A DNA stretch of 35,002 bases, taken from positions 1 to 35,002 of the forward strand of contig CALZGZ010000016.1 of assembly GCA_945787105.1 (NCBI GenBank). Direction: 5' to 3'. Under the pieces are notes generated by a model. It worked only from the letters and a program-made list of their open reading frames with translations. It was not told the DNA's origin and did not search any database. The position numbers and the translations under genes were made by a program. Source of the DNA: an uncultured Gammaproteobacteria bacterium (GTDB lineage: Bacteria; Pseudomonadota; Gammaproteobacteria; Arenicellales; JAANXG01). Of this stretch, positions 15,662-24,958 are shown one piece after another. The stretch's first letter is position 1, and every line of letters starts with the position of its first letter.

Positions 15662-17173
15662 TCACGTCGCCGCGCGTGACCAAAATTTGTCTTTCACCAG
15701 CTTCAATATCGGCAACAGGAACAACACCATCGCCGCCGCCATGATCGGCCCGGAGATCGGCCGCTCGAAGAACGTCAAAAAGCTGCCATTGGATATCAAT
15801 AATGCCTGGCGCATAGACGTCTCCGCCAACGGACCTAACACGATCGCCAATACCGCCGGCGCTAAGGGGTACTCGAGCTTACGCATCAGATACCCAACGA
15901 CACCAAAAATCAGGATCAACCATACGTCGTGCATGTCCTGGGTCGGTGCATAACCGCCTACGATGCACAACACGAAAATGATCGGCGCCAGAACCGTGAA
16001 CGGTAGCCGTAGCACCCAGATAAAAGCGGGAATAAAGGCGACGTTGATCAATAGCGAAAAAACATTGGCCACGTACAGACTGGCGATTAAGCCCCAGACA
16101 AATTCCTGGTGTTCGATAAACAGCATTGGCCCGGGCTCGAGTCCCCAGATCACCATACCACCCAACAAGATGGCAGTTGTCGGTGAGCCCGGGATTCCCA
16201 AGGTCAGCATCGGCAGCATCGATCCGGTGCTCGCCGCGTTATTGGCGGACTCGGGTGCCGCGACACCTTCCGGATTGCCTTTACCAAAGGATTCGGGATG
16301 TTTGGATATCGTCTTTGCCACGCCGTAGGCCATCAGCGATCCTGGGGTCGCACCCGCGGCCGGTAGGATACCTACGAAGTATCCGAGAATTGAACCCATG
16401 ACGATAGACTTGAAGGTGTCTTTCAGCGTGCGCAAATCGTCGATGATCCGACGCACCGTCACCGTGGCTTGAGAAATTTTTACATCTCCTTTGCTGCTCT
16501 CAATGGTCCACAGCATTTCGCCGATGCCATAAATGCCGATCGCCAACACCAGGAAATTGATGCCATGCAGAAATCCCGGAATATCGCCGAATACCAAACG
16601 CGGCTGACCACTGATGATATCGAGACCCACCGCGCTGAAAACCAGGCCGATAAATATCGAGAACAGGGTCTTGGGTATGTCGTCCCCACCCAGACCGATA
16701 AATGTGGCGAACGCCAACATCATCAGCGCGAATTCCTCCGCCGCGCCGAATGCCAGGGCTACTGCCGCCAATGGCGGCGCAAACAAGGTAAACAAGATCA
16801 CCGAAATCGTGCCGCCGATAAACGACGCAGTCGCCGCGGTAATCAGTGCTTTGTCGGCCAACCCCTGCAGCGCCATAGGCCGTCCGTCAAACGTAGTGGC
16901 GACCGCAGTGGAGGCGCCTGGAATGCCAAGCATTATTGAGCTGATGGCGCCACCGTACATCGCACCATAGTAGATCGCGGCCAAGAAAATGATCGCACCG
17001 GTGGGCGGGACCAGAAACGTCATCGGTAGCAGGATCGCCACGCCGTTTACCGAACCCAAACCCGGCATGGCGCCGATAAACAGGCCCAACGCACAACCAA
17101 AGATCACCAAACCCAGATTGAGCGGTTGAAATGCAATCGCGAATCCCTGCATAAGGTGATCGAGTATTTCCAT
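15662..17173 (-). CDS. tctA: Tripartite tricarboxylate transporter, large membrane subunit TctA
   Basis: This is a 503-aa multi-pass membrane protein of the TctA family. It has the family signatures IGAMPGLGSVNGVAILLP near the N terminus, YGAMYGGAISSIMLGIPG, and GILPAAGATPGS in the second half, followed by a C-terminal hydrophobic repeat. It forms the translocation channel of a secondary, binding-protein-dependent TTT importer. It is the last gene of tctC-tctB-tctA, nine bases after tctB, with no obvious ribosome site of its own, so translational coupling is likely. Known TTT substrates include citrate, tartrate and aromatic acids; the context suggests oxalate or a small hydroxy acid here, which is inference. 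Confidence 0.93.
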   Translation of the reverse strand: MEILDHLMQGFAIAFQPLNLGLVIFGCALGLFIGAMPGLGSVNGVAILLPMTFLVPPTGAIIFLAAIYYGAMYGGAISSIMLGIPGASTAVATTFDGRPMALQGLADKALITAATASFIGGTISVILFTLFAPPLAAVALAFGAAEEFALMMLAFATFIGLGGDDIPKTLFSIFIGLVFSAVGLDIISGQPRLVFGDIPGFLHGINFLVLAIGIYGIGEMLWTIESSKGDVKISQATVTVRRIIDDLRTLKDTFKSIVMGSILGYFVGILPAAGATPGSLMAYGVAKTISKHPESFGKGNPEGVAAPESANNAASTGSMLPMLTLGIPGSPTTAILLGGMVIWGLEPGPMLFIEHQEFVWGLIASLYVANVFSLLINVAFIPAFIWVLRLPFTVLAPIIFVLCIVGGYAPTQDMHDVWLILIFGVVGYLMRKLEYPLAPAVLAIVLGPLAETSMRQALLISNGSFLTFFERPISGPIMAAAMVLFLLPILKLVKDKFWSRAAT

Positions 17174-17182
17174 CGCGACGTA

Positions 17183-17680
17183 CTAGAAAAAAATGTCGTA
17201 CAAGGGGTAGAAAAGCGGTTCGGTCAGACCTTTGGGTAGCGTAATTTTCAACGAAATCTCGAAGAAGAAAAATGTCACGATCGGTGTCGCTACGGCAATA
17301 ACACCGGTTGGCAACCAGCGATGACCGCCCATGTACCGCATATAGAACAACATGAATAGGGGGATGGAAACGTAGACTCCGACTACGTGGATCAACCCGA
17401 TCATCACCGTCAGCGCACCCGCCACCAGGAAAAACATCCGTAACGTTGCAGCATCCATGTATTGGTCAGCGGAAGCCGACACCGTGCTGCTGCGTCTGAC
17501 CCAACGCACAATGATCCACAGGCAACAGATCAGCATCCCGGCGGCCAACCAAAACGGAAACGCCCCACCGCCTGGTCCCTCGTCGGGAATCCAGCCGATG
17601 GGGAGTTCCGCGCTTTTCCACATCAAGTAGGTCGAGAACAATCCCATCACCACCGCCATCAGCAGTTCGGCTTTGCGCAT
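17183..17680 (-). CDS. tctB: Tripartite tricarboxylate transporter, small membrane subunit TctB
   Basis: This TctB-type protein has four predicted transmembrane segments and is 165 aa from the ATG at 17680 (MRKAELLMAVVMGL). A longer frame begins with TTG at 17710 and would add ten residues; neither start has a strong ribosome site, and ATG is preferred. The conserved WIPDEGPGGGAFPFWLA loop after the first segment is the family signature. It lies about 40 bases after tctC. It is needed with TctA for uptake. Confidence 0.88.
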   Translation of the reverse strand: MRKAELLMAVVMGLFSTYLMWKSAELPIGWIPDEGPGGGAFPFWLAAGMLICCLWIIVRWVRRSSTVSASADQYMDAATLRMFFLVAGALTVMIGLIHVVGVYVSIPLFMLFYMRYMGGHRWLPTGVIAVATPIVTFFFFEISLKITLPKGLTEPLFYPLYDIFF

Positions 17681-17720
17681 GGTGCTCGACCTTGTGTAAT
17701 CGAAGAGCAAAACCTCGCGG

Positions 17721-18698
17721 TTAGATCTCGCCGATATCTTTCAGCATCTTCTGGTGATTGTCTTTCTCTCGCTTCCAGTACGCCTTTAAGTCATCGCCGG
17801 TCAAGAATTCGCCCTGCAGGCTTTTCTTTGTCATATAACCTTGCCATTCCTCGGTTTGGTACACCTTCTTGAAAACATCACGGTAGTAGTCTTCGGCCTC
17901 TTTACTCATGCCCGGCGCACCGACCACGCTGCGCTGCATGAAATATACGAAGTCCTTACCCAACTCGCGAAACGTCGGCGCATCTTTGAACAGCGGTAAT
18001 CGATCGGGGGTAAATGCCGCCAACGGAACCGTGTTCCCGGCTTCATAAAAGCCGAGTTGTTCCGACGGATTGTTAACCGTCGAATTGGCGTGTTTTCCAG
18101 CCAGTTCCTTAGCGACGCGGCCACCGCCCTTGAACGGTACGTATTTCATGTCCAGGCCATAGGCCTTGTTGAGAAAACTAGTAAGCAACTGGTCCTCTTG
18201 ACCCTTGCCGGTCCCTGCCATAATCCATTTGTTACCGGCCGATTTGGCGGCCTTGACGAAATCATTAATGTTGTTGATGCCTGAGTCTTTGTTAACCCAC
18301 AACAAGAACGTGTCTTCAGCCATGCGGCCGATCGGTGTGAAGGTCATGACGTCGACCCCCAAACCGGGCTGACGCAGCGGTGTGGTGTAGAAACTATTCA
18401 AGGTGACCATGATCGTATGGTCGTCGCCGGCTTTTTGCTTGAGATGCACCAGCGCTTCAGCGCCGGAACCGCCGGGTTTGTTGATCGGGATAAACGGTTT
18501 GGATGCAAGCTTGTGCTTTTCGATGACACTCTGCATCAAGCGTGCCATCTTGTCAGCGCCACCGCCCTTCCCCGCCATGATGACGAAATCAACAGGCTTC
18601 TTGGGCTCCCAGCCCGCCAGTGCGATTCCCGAAAAAGCGAATGCAGCCAACGCCGCTACCACAACAGGCGTGACTGCTGTTTTACATAGTGTCTTCAT
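17721..18698 (-). CDS. tctC: Periplasmic solute-binding protein TctC (Bug family)
   Basis: This is the substrate-capturing component, 325 aa from the ATG at 18698, which is preceded by AAGGAGGAG. A longer frame to 18797 adds 33 residues without signal-like character and is rejected. The signal peptide is MKTLCK followed by a hydrophobic core, with likely cleavage after ALA near residue 28. The mature protein has the Bug fold motifs: INKPGGSGAEAL, the phosphate-like loop region, and the YVPFKGGGRVAKELAG strand that lines the ligand site. The family binds carboxylates through main-chain atoms and ordered water, so the ligand cannot be read off the sequence. It heads the transporter operon, which has a GntR operator about 115 bases upstream. 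Confidence 0.9.
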   Translation of the reverse strand: MKTLCKTAVTPVVVAALAAFAFSGIALAGWEPKKPVDFVIMAGKGGGADKMARLMQSVIEKHKLASKPFIPINKPGGSGAEALVHLKQKAGDDHTIMVTLNSFYTTPLRQPGLGVDVMTFTPIGRMAEDTFLLWVNKDSGINNINDFVKAAKSAGNKWIMAGTGKGQEDQLLTSFLNKAYGLDMKYVPFKGGGRVAKELAGKHANSTVNNPSEQLGFYEAGNTVPLAAFTPDRLPLFKDAPTFRELGKDFVYFMQRSVVGAPGMSKEAEDYYRDVFKKVYQTEEWQGYMTKKSLQGEFLTGDDLKAYWKREKDNHQKMLKDIGEI

Positions 18699-18812
18699 TG
18701 TTCTCCTCCTTAGGGTATTGTCAGTAACCCGGCACATTGTTTCCGGATTAGGTGTGCCCCCGCACCCGATTCGAGGTGCAACAGCGGGGAATATCAAATA
18801 TCTTTCATTAGC

Positions 18813-18849
18813 TTGGTATAGCGTATACCAATATAAACCTGTCTAGCAA
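18813..18849 (-). promoter_or_regulatory. tctCBA promoter with GntR-type operator
   Basis: TTGGTATAGCGTATACCAA at 18813-18831 is a second perfect copy of the gntR-promoter palindrome; only the three central bases differ. On the minus strand, TATACG (18822-18827) can serve as -10, with TTGCTA (18844-18849) 16 bp upstream, the same arrangement as at gntR. The untranslated leader to tctC would be about 115 bases. Confidence 0.75.
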
Positions 18850-18915
18850 TAAAGTTATACGCGATCGCAAAGCTCATTGCGTTATACCGCCTATTATAAA
18901 TCAAATCTTGTTGGC

Positions 18916-19794
18916 CTAACCACGCGCCAAAGCTTGCGCCATGGTGGTGCCGATCGTAACCGGTGACTCGGCAATATGGACACCGGCATCTCGCAACGCT
19001 TCGAGCTTGGCCTTGGCACCTCCGGTCCCATGCTGAATGATCGCGCCCGCATGACCCATGCGCCGACCCGGCGGGGCAAATCGCCCCGCGACATAGGCGA
19101 CAACGGGTTTGTCACTGTGATTGGCTTTCAAATAATCAGCCGCTTCTTCCTCCGCCTCACCCCCGATCTCGCCGATTAGGATCACACCCTCGGTCTCATC
19201 ATCGTCCATGAACAACGCCAAACAGTCACAAAATGTCATGCCTTGTATCGGATCGGCACCGATACCAATACAAGTCGATTGACCCAAATTGACTCGGGTC
19301 GTTTGTTCGACGGCCTCGTAGGTAAGCGTACCGGTACGAGAAATAATACCGATCCTGCCGCGGCGGAAAATCTCTTGCGGCATAATACCGATCCGGCACT
19401 CGTCCGGGGTGATAATCCCGGGACAATTCGGACCGAGCAGTCGGGTGTTGGTTGATTCCAGGGCACGCTTGACGCCGACGATGTCCAACACCGGGATTCT
19501 CTCGGTGACGCACACAATCAATGGCATACCGGCGTCAATCGCTTCATGCATAGCATGGGCTGCATGGGCTGGGGGCACAAATATTACGCTGGCATCGGCG
19601 CCGGTCGCATCGACCGCGTCTTTCACCGTATCGAAAACCGGCAAACCCAGGTGCCTGGCGCCGCCCTTTCCAGGCCTGACGCCACCGACCATTTGGGTAC
19701 CGGAAGCGAGCGCCTGTTCAGTATAGAAAGTCCCTTGCTGTCCGGTAATACCCTGGCATATTACCTTTGTATGCGCATCAACCAACACTGCCAT
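18916..19794 (-). CDS. sucD: Succinyl-CoA-synthetase alpha-like subunit (SucD/MtkB type)
   Basis: This 292-aa protein is nearly collinear with E. coli SucD. The CoA-binding fold opens with [29 protein letters not shown] follows, and the phosphohistidine lies in [11 protein letters not shown] near residue 247. With the upstream beta-like gene (37 bases away) it should form an ADP/GDP-forming CoA ligase. Succinate is the default substrate of the family, but malate-CoA ligase (MtkAB) is very similar. The neighbours, a CitE-like lyase and C2-acid enzymes, make malate a reasonable alternative. It is the last gene of the fdh-qor-sucCD stretch. Confidence 0.82.
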   Translation of the reverse strand: MAVLVDAHTKVICQGITGQQGTFYTEQALASGTQMVGGVRPGKGGARHLGLPVFDTVKDAVDATGADASVIFVPPAHAAHAMHEAIDAGMPLIVCVTERIPVLDIVGVKRALESTNTRLLGPNCPGIITPDECRIGIMPQEIFRRGRIGIISRTGTLTYEAVEQTTRVNLGQSTCIGIGADPIQGMTFCDCLALFMDDDETEGVILIGEIGGEAEEEAADYLKANHSDKPVVAYVAGRFAPPGRRMGHAGAIIQHGTGGAKAKLEALRDAGVHIAESPVTIGTTMAQALARG

Positions 19795-19831
19795 TATGTC
19801 TTCACCTCAAAATCACGTCGTCCAATCATGC

Positions 19832-21079
19832 CTAACCACTTACCCCTCTCACCCGCTGCCACCATGAACGGCGTTGTATCTGTGTGGTCTGGTTCGCAGC
19901 CTTGATAGCTTTGTCCGCGGCATCGGCCAGATCGGTGGCAAAAATAATTCTCGGCCCCGCATCTTTGAGCCTACGGATTGCAAACGTCGCATTGGTCCCG
20001 GCAAGCCGGGCGACCAACGGCACCTTGAGGGGCGTCTCGCGATTCGCCATGATGATCGCATCAGCGATTGTGTCACAACGCATGATGCCACCGCCAAACA
20101 CGTTTACTAAAATGCTTGCGACGCCCGGATCTGACAATAACAGTCTTAACGCCTCCTTCACCCGCCCGACCTGAGCAACCGGCGGCACATCCAGAAAGTT
20201 GGCCGGCTCACCCCCCAGCAAATGGATGGCGTCAACGGTCGCCAGAGCAGTTCCAGCCCCACTTGCCAAACAGCCAATATTGCCGTCCAATTTGACGTAG
20301 TTGATTCCATGTTGCGCCGCTTCCAGTTCTCCGAAGTTCAACTCGGCTTGGTCACGCAGCGCCTGGATGTCTTGATGCCGGAATAGCGCGTTATCATCGA
20401 ATGTCAACGTTGCATCTAACGCGATTACCTCACCCGCAGCGGTGATCGCCAGCGGATTTATTTCGATGAGCGACGTATCCAACGCGATAAACATTTCATA
20501 CATGGTCTGTATGACCGTAGTGGCAACACTCGCCTGATCTTCGTCAAGAGCCAATTTAGAAACCAAGCTTTGGGCGGCTTCTTCTCCCAAGCCCTCGAGC
20601 GGGTCGATGGCGAGTTTAATGATCGACTCCGGATCTTTTTCTGCGATCGATTCGATATTCACGCCCCCCGCTGCCGATGCGATCAAGGTCACTCGACTGC
20701 TGTGGCGGTCAACCAACATGCCGAGGTAAAGTTCACGCTGCACGTCGCAGGCTTGTTCAACGTAAACACGTTCCACATCACTTCCCGACGGCCTGGTTTG
20801 CGTGGTGATGAGCGCATGGCCCAACATCTGCCCGGCATGCTTTTCAATATCGGCGACAGATTTCGCAATTCGCACACCACCTTCTCCCTGGGGCGCGTCT
20901 TCGAAATGACCGGCGCGACGCCCGCCGGCATGAATCTGTGCTTTGACTACCCAGCCACTACCATCGATCTTCCGCGCGATCTCTACCGCTTCATCGACGG
21001 TTGAAGCCACCTCACCCTTAGGTATGGGTATTCCATACTTGGCAAAAAGTTGTTTGGCCTGAAACTCGTGAATATGCAT
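19832..21079 (-). CDS. sucC: Succinyl-CoA-synthetase beta-like subunit (SucC/MtkA type), altered glycine loop
   Basis: This 415-aa ATP-grasp protein has the SucC start MHIHEFQAKQLFAKYGI, the lysine region VVKAQIHAGGR, the LIEINPLAIT metal site and GNIGCLASGAG. E. coli SucC and Methylorubrum MtkA have NFLDVGGGA; here the same place reads NFLDVPPVAQVGR. The DNA shows clean codons with no frameshift, so this is a real loss of the triple glycine. NVFGGGIMRCD nearby also carries an extra Gly. The C terminus is extended by a basic Arg/Trp tail. The ATG has GAGGGGAG upstream and lies nine bases after the quinone-reductase stop. It is a CoA ligase subunit working with the SucD-like protein. The changed loop argues that this is not simply the TCA-cycle copy. 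Confidence 0.8.
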   Translation of the reverse strand: MHIHEFQAKQLFAKYGIPIPKGEVASTVDEAVEIARKIDGSGWVVKAQIHAGGRRAGHFEDAPQGEGGVRIAKSVADIEKHAGQMLGHALITTQTRPSGSDVERVYVEQACDVQRELYLGMLVDRHSSRVTLIASAAGGVNIESIAEKDPESIIKLAIDPLEGLGEEAAQSLVSKLALDEDQASVATTVIQTMYEMFIALDTSLIEINPLAITAAGEVIALDATLTFDDNALFRHQDIQALRDQAELNFGELEAAQHGINYVKLDGNIGCLASGAGTALATVDAIHLLGGEPANFLDVPPVAQVGRVKEALRLLLSDPGVASILVNVFGGGIMRCDTIADAIIMANRETPLKVPLVARLAGTNATFAIRRLKDAGPRIIFATDLADAADKAIKAANQTTQIQRRSWWQRVRGVSG

Positions 21080-21088
21080 GACTCCCCT

Positions 21089-22099
21089 CTAAATACTCGA
21101 GCGCTGTTCCGTTACCTCGGCAGTCGATAACACCAACTTCCCAAAATGCGTGCTCGTCTCCATCGCCCGATGCGCGGCTTCCGCATCATGCAAACCGTAC
21201 ACCTTATCTATCACCGGCACAATCGTGCGGTCCGACATCAGCGGCAAAACGGTTTTCGAAAACCCGGCGATAATCGTTGCCTTCTCCGGCGCCGACCGCG
21301 ACCGTAGGACCGACCCCACTATCCGGTGTCGCTTCACCATCATCAAGGCCAGGTTCAACTCTGCCTTTACCCCGCCCATGACCCCGATGATCATCAACGT
21401 TCCATCCACAGCAAGGGCCTTCATATTGGACGCAAGATACGCGGCGCCGATGTGATCCAATATCACTTGGGCGCCCTGCTTGTTAGTGAAACTCCTGACC
21501 TCATCAGCAAAATCCCCGATAGTGTAGTCAATAACCAAATCAGCGCCGAGTTTTTTTACCCCCTCGATCTTCTTCGGGGAAGCGGTCACCATAACTTTGG
21601 CCGCCGGTGTCAGTGCCTTACATAGGTGGATAGCGGCTGTGTTGACACCGCCACCCCCGCCGTGAAGCAGCACTGTATCGCCATCTTGCAGGCCCCCGAT
21701 CAAGAATACGTTGAGATAAGCCGTGATGTAAGTCTCACAGACACACGCTGCCTCATTGAAACTCATTGATTCGGGGATGCGCATCACGTGACCGGCATGG
21801 GCCACTGCGAACTCCGCATACCCACCCCCGCCAACTAGGGCCATGACCCGGTCCCCCACTCGCCACTCGCTGACGTGGACGCCGACCTCCTCCACTACAC
21901 CAGCGACCTCGAGTCCCAATATTTCTGATTCTCCCGGGGGCGCAGGGTAATTCCCTTGGCGTTGAACGATATCCGGCCGATTAACTGAAGTCGCCATCAC
22001 CCTGATGAGCACTTGCCCCGCCTGAGGTACGGGTGTTTCCACGTCGCCGAGGTAAAGCACCTCCGGACCACCGAAATCGCTTATTAGCACCGCCCTCAT
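21089..22099 (-). CDS. Zinc-free MDR-family NADPH:quinone oxidoreductase-like protein
   Basis: This 336-aa protein is of the zeta-crystallin/QOR branch of medium-chain dehydrogenases. It shows the N-terminal GroES-like domain with NRPDIVQRQGNYPAPPG, the GDRVMALVGGGGYAE segment, and the NADPH-binding fold with HGGGGGVNTAAIHL (about residues 150-165). Zinc ligands are absent. It lies 105 bases after fdhA and nine bases before sucC. Family members reduce quinones or enoyl groups; the role here is unknown. Reduction of a reactive carbonyl product of the TPP lyase is possible but unsupported. Confidence 0.82.
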   Translation of the reverse strand: MRAVLISDFGGPEVLYLGDVETPVPQAGQVLIRVMATSVNRPDIVQRQGNYPAPPGESEILGLEVAGVVEEVGVHVSEWRVGDRVMALVGGGGYAEFAVAHAGHVMRIPESMSFNEAACVCETYITAYLNVFLIGGLQDGDTVLLHGGGGGVNTAAIHLCKALTPAAKVMVTASPKKIEGVKKLGADLVIDYTIGDFADEVRSFTNKQGAQVILDHIGAAYLASNMKALAVDGTLMIIGVMGGVKAELNLALMMVKRHRIVGSVLRSRSAPEKATIIAGFSKTVLPLMSDRTIVPVIDKVYGLHDAEAAHRAMETSTHFGKLVLSTAEVTEQRSSI

Positions 22100-22204
22100 G
22101 TTCTATTTCGCAGCTCGCGGATTGACTCCATCAGTATCTGTTCACCGTGTCTCACCGCCGCCGGTATTGTGCTGTTTGTTGGCGACCGGTCATTCCAATA
22201 TTGA

Positions 22205-24958
22205 TCATGCGGCATCGGCTGTTTCCACGCGGGCGGCGCAAAATTTGAATTCCGGTATCTTGCCGTAGGGATCGAGCGCGGGGTTGGTCAAAACATTCGC
22301 CGCTGCTTCCGCATAACAAAATGGGATGAAAATCATGCCTGGCGGAATGGCGGTATCCGCCCTGACCTTGAGCTCGATGACACCGCGCCGGGTCGTGACT
22401 TTGACCGGTGCGCCCGGTTGGATTTCGAGGCGGCGCAAATCGACGGGTGACAGACTGGCCACCGCTTCCGGCTCGATCTCGTCGAGGACGCTCGCGCGGC
22501 GGGTCATCGCACCAGTGTGCCAGTGTTCGAGTTGTCTCCCGGTAGTCAAAATCATCGGGTATTCTTCATCCGGGGTCTCATCTGGTGAGGTTAATGTTGC
22601 CGGGACTAATTTACCGCGGCCGTTAGCGGTAGGAAATCGCTCACCAAAAACGATGTCTTCGCCCGGCAGATCGGGCCCGCTGCAGGGATAGGTGACGGCG
22701 TCCTCCGCCTCCAACCGTTCCCAGCTAATGTTGTTCAAGGACGGCATGACCTGCGTCATTTCGGCGAACACATCGCGGGGATGGCTATAATGCCAGTCAC
22801 AGCCGATGCGTCTCGCCATCTCCTGGATGATCCACCAATCCTGACGCGCGTCTCCAGGCATCGCCAGCGCGCGCCTTCCAAGTTGAACCTGACGGTTGGT
22901 GTTAGTGACAGTGCCGTCTTTTTCCGGCCATGCGGAAGCAGGTAGTATCACATCGGCATAAAACGCGGTTTCGGTCAGAAAAAGATCCTGCACCACGAGG
23001 TGATCGAGCTCAGCGAGCGCTTCACGCGCGTGTTCCGCGTCCGGATCGGACATCGCCGGATTTTCACCCATGATATACATTCCCTTGATCTGTCCCGTGT
23101 GGATCGCCGTCATGATCTCCACCACTGTCAAGCCATTGTGCGGATCGAGGGCGCGGCCCCAAATGTCTTCGAAGCGGCCACGGACATCCGTCGCCTCGAC
23201 GGACTGATAGTCGGGATACATCATTGGTATCAGACCGGCGTCAGAGGCACCTTGAACGTTATTTTGACCGCGCAGCGGATGGAGGCCGGTTCCAGGCCGA
23301 CCCACTTGCCCGGTGATCAGCGCCAATGCGATCAAGCAACGGGCATTGTCGGTGCCGTGTATGTGTTGTGAGATACCCATCCCCCAAAATATGATCGCGG
23401 CGTTCGCCTGGGCGTAAGTACGAGCCACAGTGCGGATGGTCTCGGCCTCAATACCACACACAGGGGCCATCGCTTCAGGCGTATAGTCATTGATGTGCTG
23501 CCTTAAGTTGTCGAAACCTTCGGTGTGCGCATCTACGTATACCCGATCATAGAGTTGTTCTGCGATGATTACGTTGAGCATCGCATTGAGCAACGCAACG
23601 TCGGTTCCCGGATTGAACTGCAGCATATGCTTAGCATGACGTTTCAGCGCCTGCCCTCTGGGATCCATGACGATCAAGGTCCCCAGCTTGGCTGCTTGTT
23701 TAAAATAAGTCGCCGCAACCGGATGATTTTCCGTGGGGTTGGCGCCAATCACAACAATCACATCTGCATCCTTGACAGTGGTAAACGGCGCGGTGACCGC
23801 GCCCGAACCGATGCACTCGAGCAACGCCACCACCGAAGAGGCGTGACACAAACGAGTACAATGATCGACGTTGTTGGTGCCGAATCCCGTGCGCACCAGT
23901 TTTTGGAAAAGATACGCCTCTTCATTCGAGCACTTCGCAGAACCAAATCCGGCCAGTGCCTGATGACCGTCGCGGTCGCGAATCGTCGTGAGTCCCCGGG
24001 CCGCAGCATCCAACGCCTCCCTCCAACTCGCTTCCCGAAAATGGGTCAAGGGATGCGCCGGATCGAGGTCAAGACCGCCGTGCTTGGGCGCATCGTCACG
24101 GCGGATCAGCGGTTTCGCGAGACGATGCGGGTGGTGCACATAATCAAAACCAAATCGGCCTTTCACGCACAGACGATTCTCGTTTGCCGGACCGGCTCGA
24201 CCCTGGACTGCCGCTATCTGGTTGCCCTTGACCTGATAAGTGATCTGACAGCCGACTCCGCAATATGGGCAGATACTATCCACCGTCGTTAACGGATCAG
24301 TGTTACCGATACCGGTTGCATCAACCAGTGAGGCCTCCATCAACGCCCCGGTCGGACAGGCCTGAACGCACTCACCACATCCCACACAAGTGCTCTGCCC
24401 CATGGGATCATCAAAGTCAAACACAATCTTTGCATTATGGCCGCGGTATGCCATGCCGATAACGTCATTGACTTGCACCTCGCGACATGCGCGCACACAC
24501 AGATTGCAATGTATACAAGCGTCCAAAGCAACATGCATTGCCGGGTGGCTGGCGTCCGCAATCGGCGCGTCTCGAACCGGAAACCGGCTGTTATCAACGC
24601 CGAGGCGCTCAGCCCATTGCCAGAGCCGCGAATCTTTATCGTGAGCGATTTCTCGTCGCGGTTGATCCGCCATCAACAGCGCCATGACCATGCGCTGCGC
24701 GTGGCTGGCGCGCGCGTTGTCGGTGTGCACCACCATCCCTGGGGTTGGCGTACGCAGACAGGACGCCGCCAACACCCGCTCGTCTTCGATCTCGACCATA
24801 CACGCCCGGCAGTTGCCATCCGGACGGTAGCCGGGTGTCGGTAAATAACACAGATGGGGAATTTCAATGCCGCAGCGTTTGGCAACTTGCCAAATCGTCT
24901 CGTCAGGCATAGCCTCGATCTCGCGACCGTCGAGCATGAACTGTAGCGGTTTATCCAT
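22205..24958 (-). CDS. fdhA: NAD-dependent formate dehydrogenase, molybdenum/tungsten catalytic subunit
   Basis: This is a 917-aa catalytic subunit. Domains in order: a 2Fe-2S ferredoxin domain with C37, C50, C53 and C67; two 4Fe-4S sites at C148/C151/C154/C158 and C191/C194/C197/C201; the 4Fe-4S of the bis-MGD domain at C230, C233, C237 and C264; and the molybdopterin domains to the end. CTRLCHASS places Cys371-His372 as metal ligand and catalytic histidine, as in cysteine-type formate dehydrogenases; no selenocysteine is needed. Start ATGGATAA overlaps the fdhB stop by eight bases, so translation is coupled. It oxidises formate to CO2 and passes electrons through the iron-sulfur chain to the FMN subunit. 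In this island it would consume formate released from formyl-CoA. No FdhD maturation gene is in the window. Confidence 0.92.
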   Translation of the reverse strand: MDKPLQFMLDGREIEAMPDETIWQVAKRCGIEIPHLCYLPTPGYRPDGNCRACMVEIEDERVLAASCLRTPTPGMVVHTDNARASHAQRMVMALLMADQPRREIAHDKDSRLWQWAERLGVDNSRFPVRDAPIADASHPAMHVALDACIHCNLCVRACREVQVNDVIGMAYRGHNAKIVFDFDDPMGQSTCVGCGECVQACPTGALMEASLVDATGIGNTDPLTTVDSICPYCGVGCQITYQVKGNQIAAVQGRAGPANENRLCVKGRFGFDYVHHPHRLAKPLIRRDDAPKHGGLDLDPAHPLTHFREASWREALDAAARGLTTIRDRDGHQALAGFGSAKCSNEEAYLFQKLVRTGFGTNNVDHCTRLCHASSVVALLECIGSGAVTAPFTTVKDADVIVVIGANPTENHPVAATYFKQAAKLGTLIVMDPRGQALKRHAKHMLQFNPGTDVALLNAMLNVIIAEQLYDRVYVDAHTEGFDNLRQHINDYTPEAMAPVCGIEAETIRTVARTYAQANAAIIFWGMGISQHIHGTDNARCLIALALITGQVGRPGTGLHPLRGQNNVQGASDAGLIPMMYPDYQSVEATDVRGRFEDIWGRALDPHNGLTVVEIMTAIHTGQIKGMYIMGENPAMSDPDAEHAREALAELDHLVVQDLFLTETAFYADVILPASAWPEKDGTVTNTNRQVQLGRRALAMPGDARQDWWIIQEMARRIGCDWHYSHPRDVFAEMTQVMPSLNNISWERLEAEDAVTYPCSGPDLPGEDIVFGERFPTANGRGKLVPATLTSPDETPDEEYPMILTTGRQLEHWHTGAMTRRASVLDEIEPEAVASLSPVDLRRLEIQPGAPVKVTTRRGVIELKVRADTAIPPGMIFIPFCYAEAAANVLTNPALDPYGKIPEFKFCAARVETADAA

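Noticed and set aside
17721-18797. Longer TctC starting at 18797
   Set aside because: The extra 33 residues precede the signal peptide, and only the ATG at 18698 has a strong ribosome site (AAGGAGGAG).
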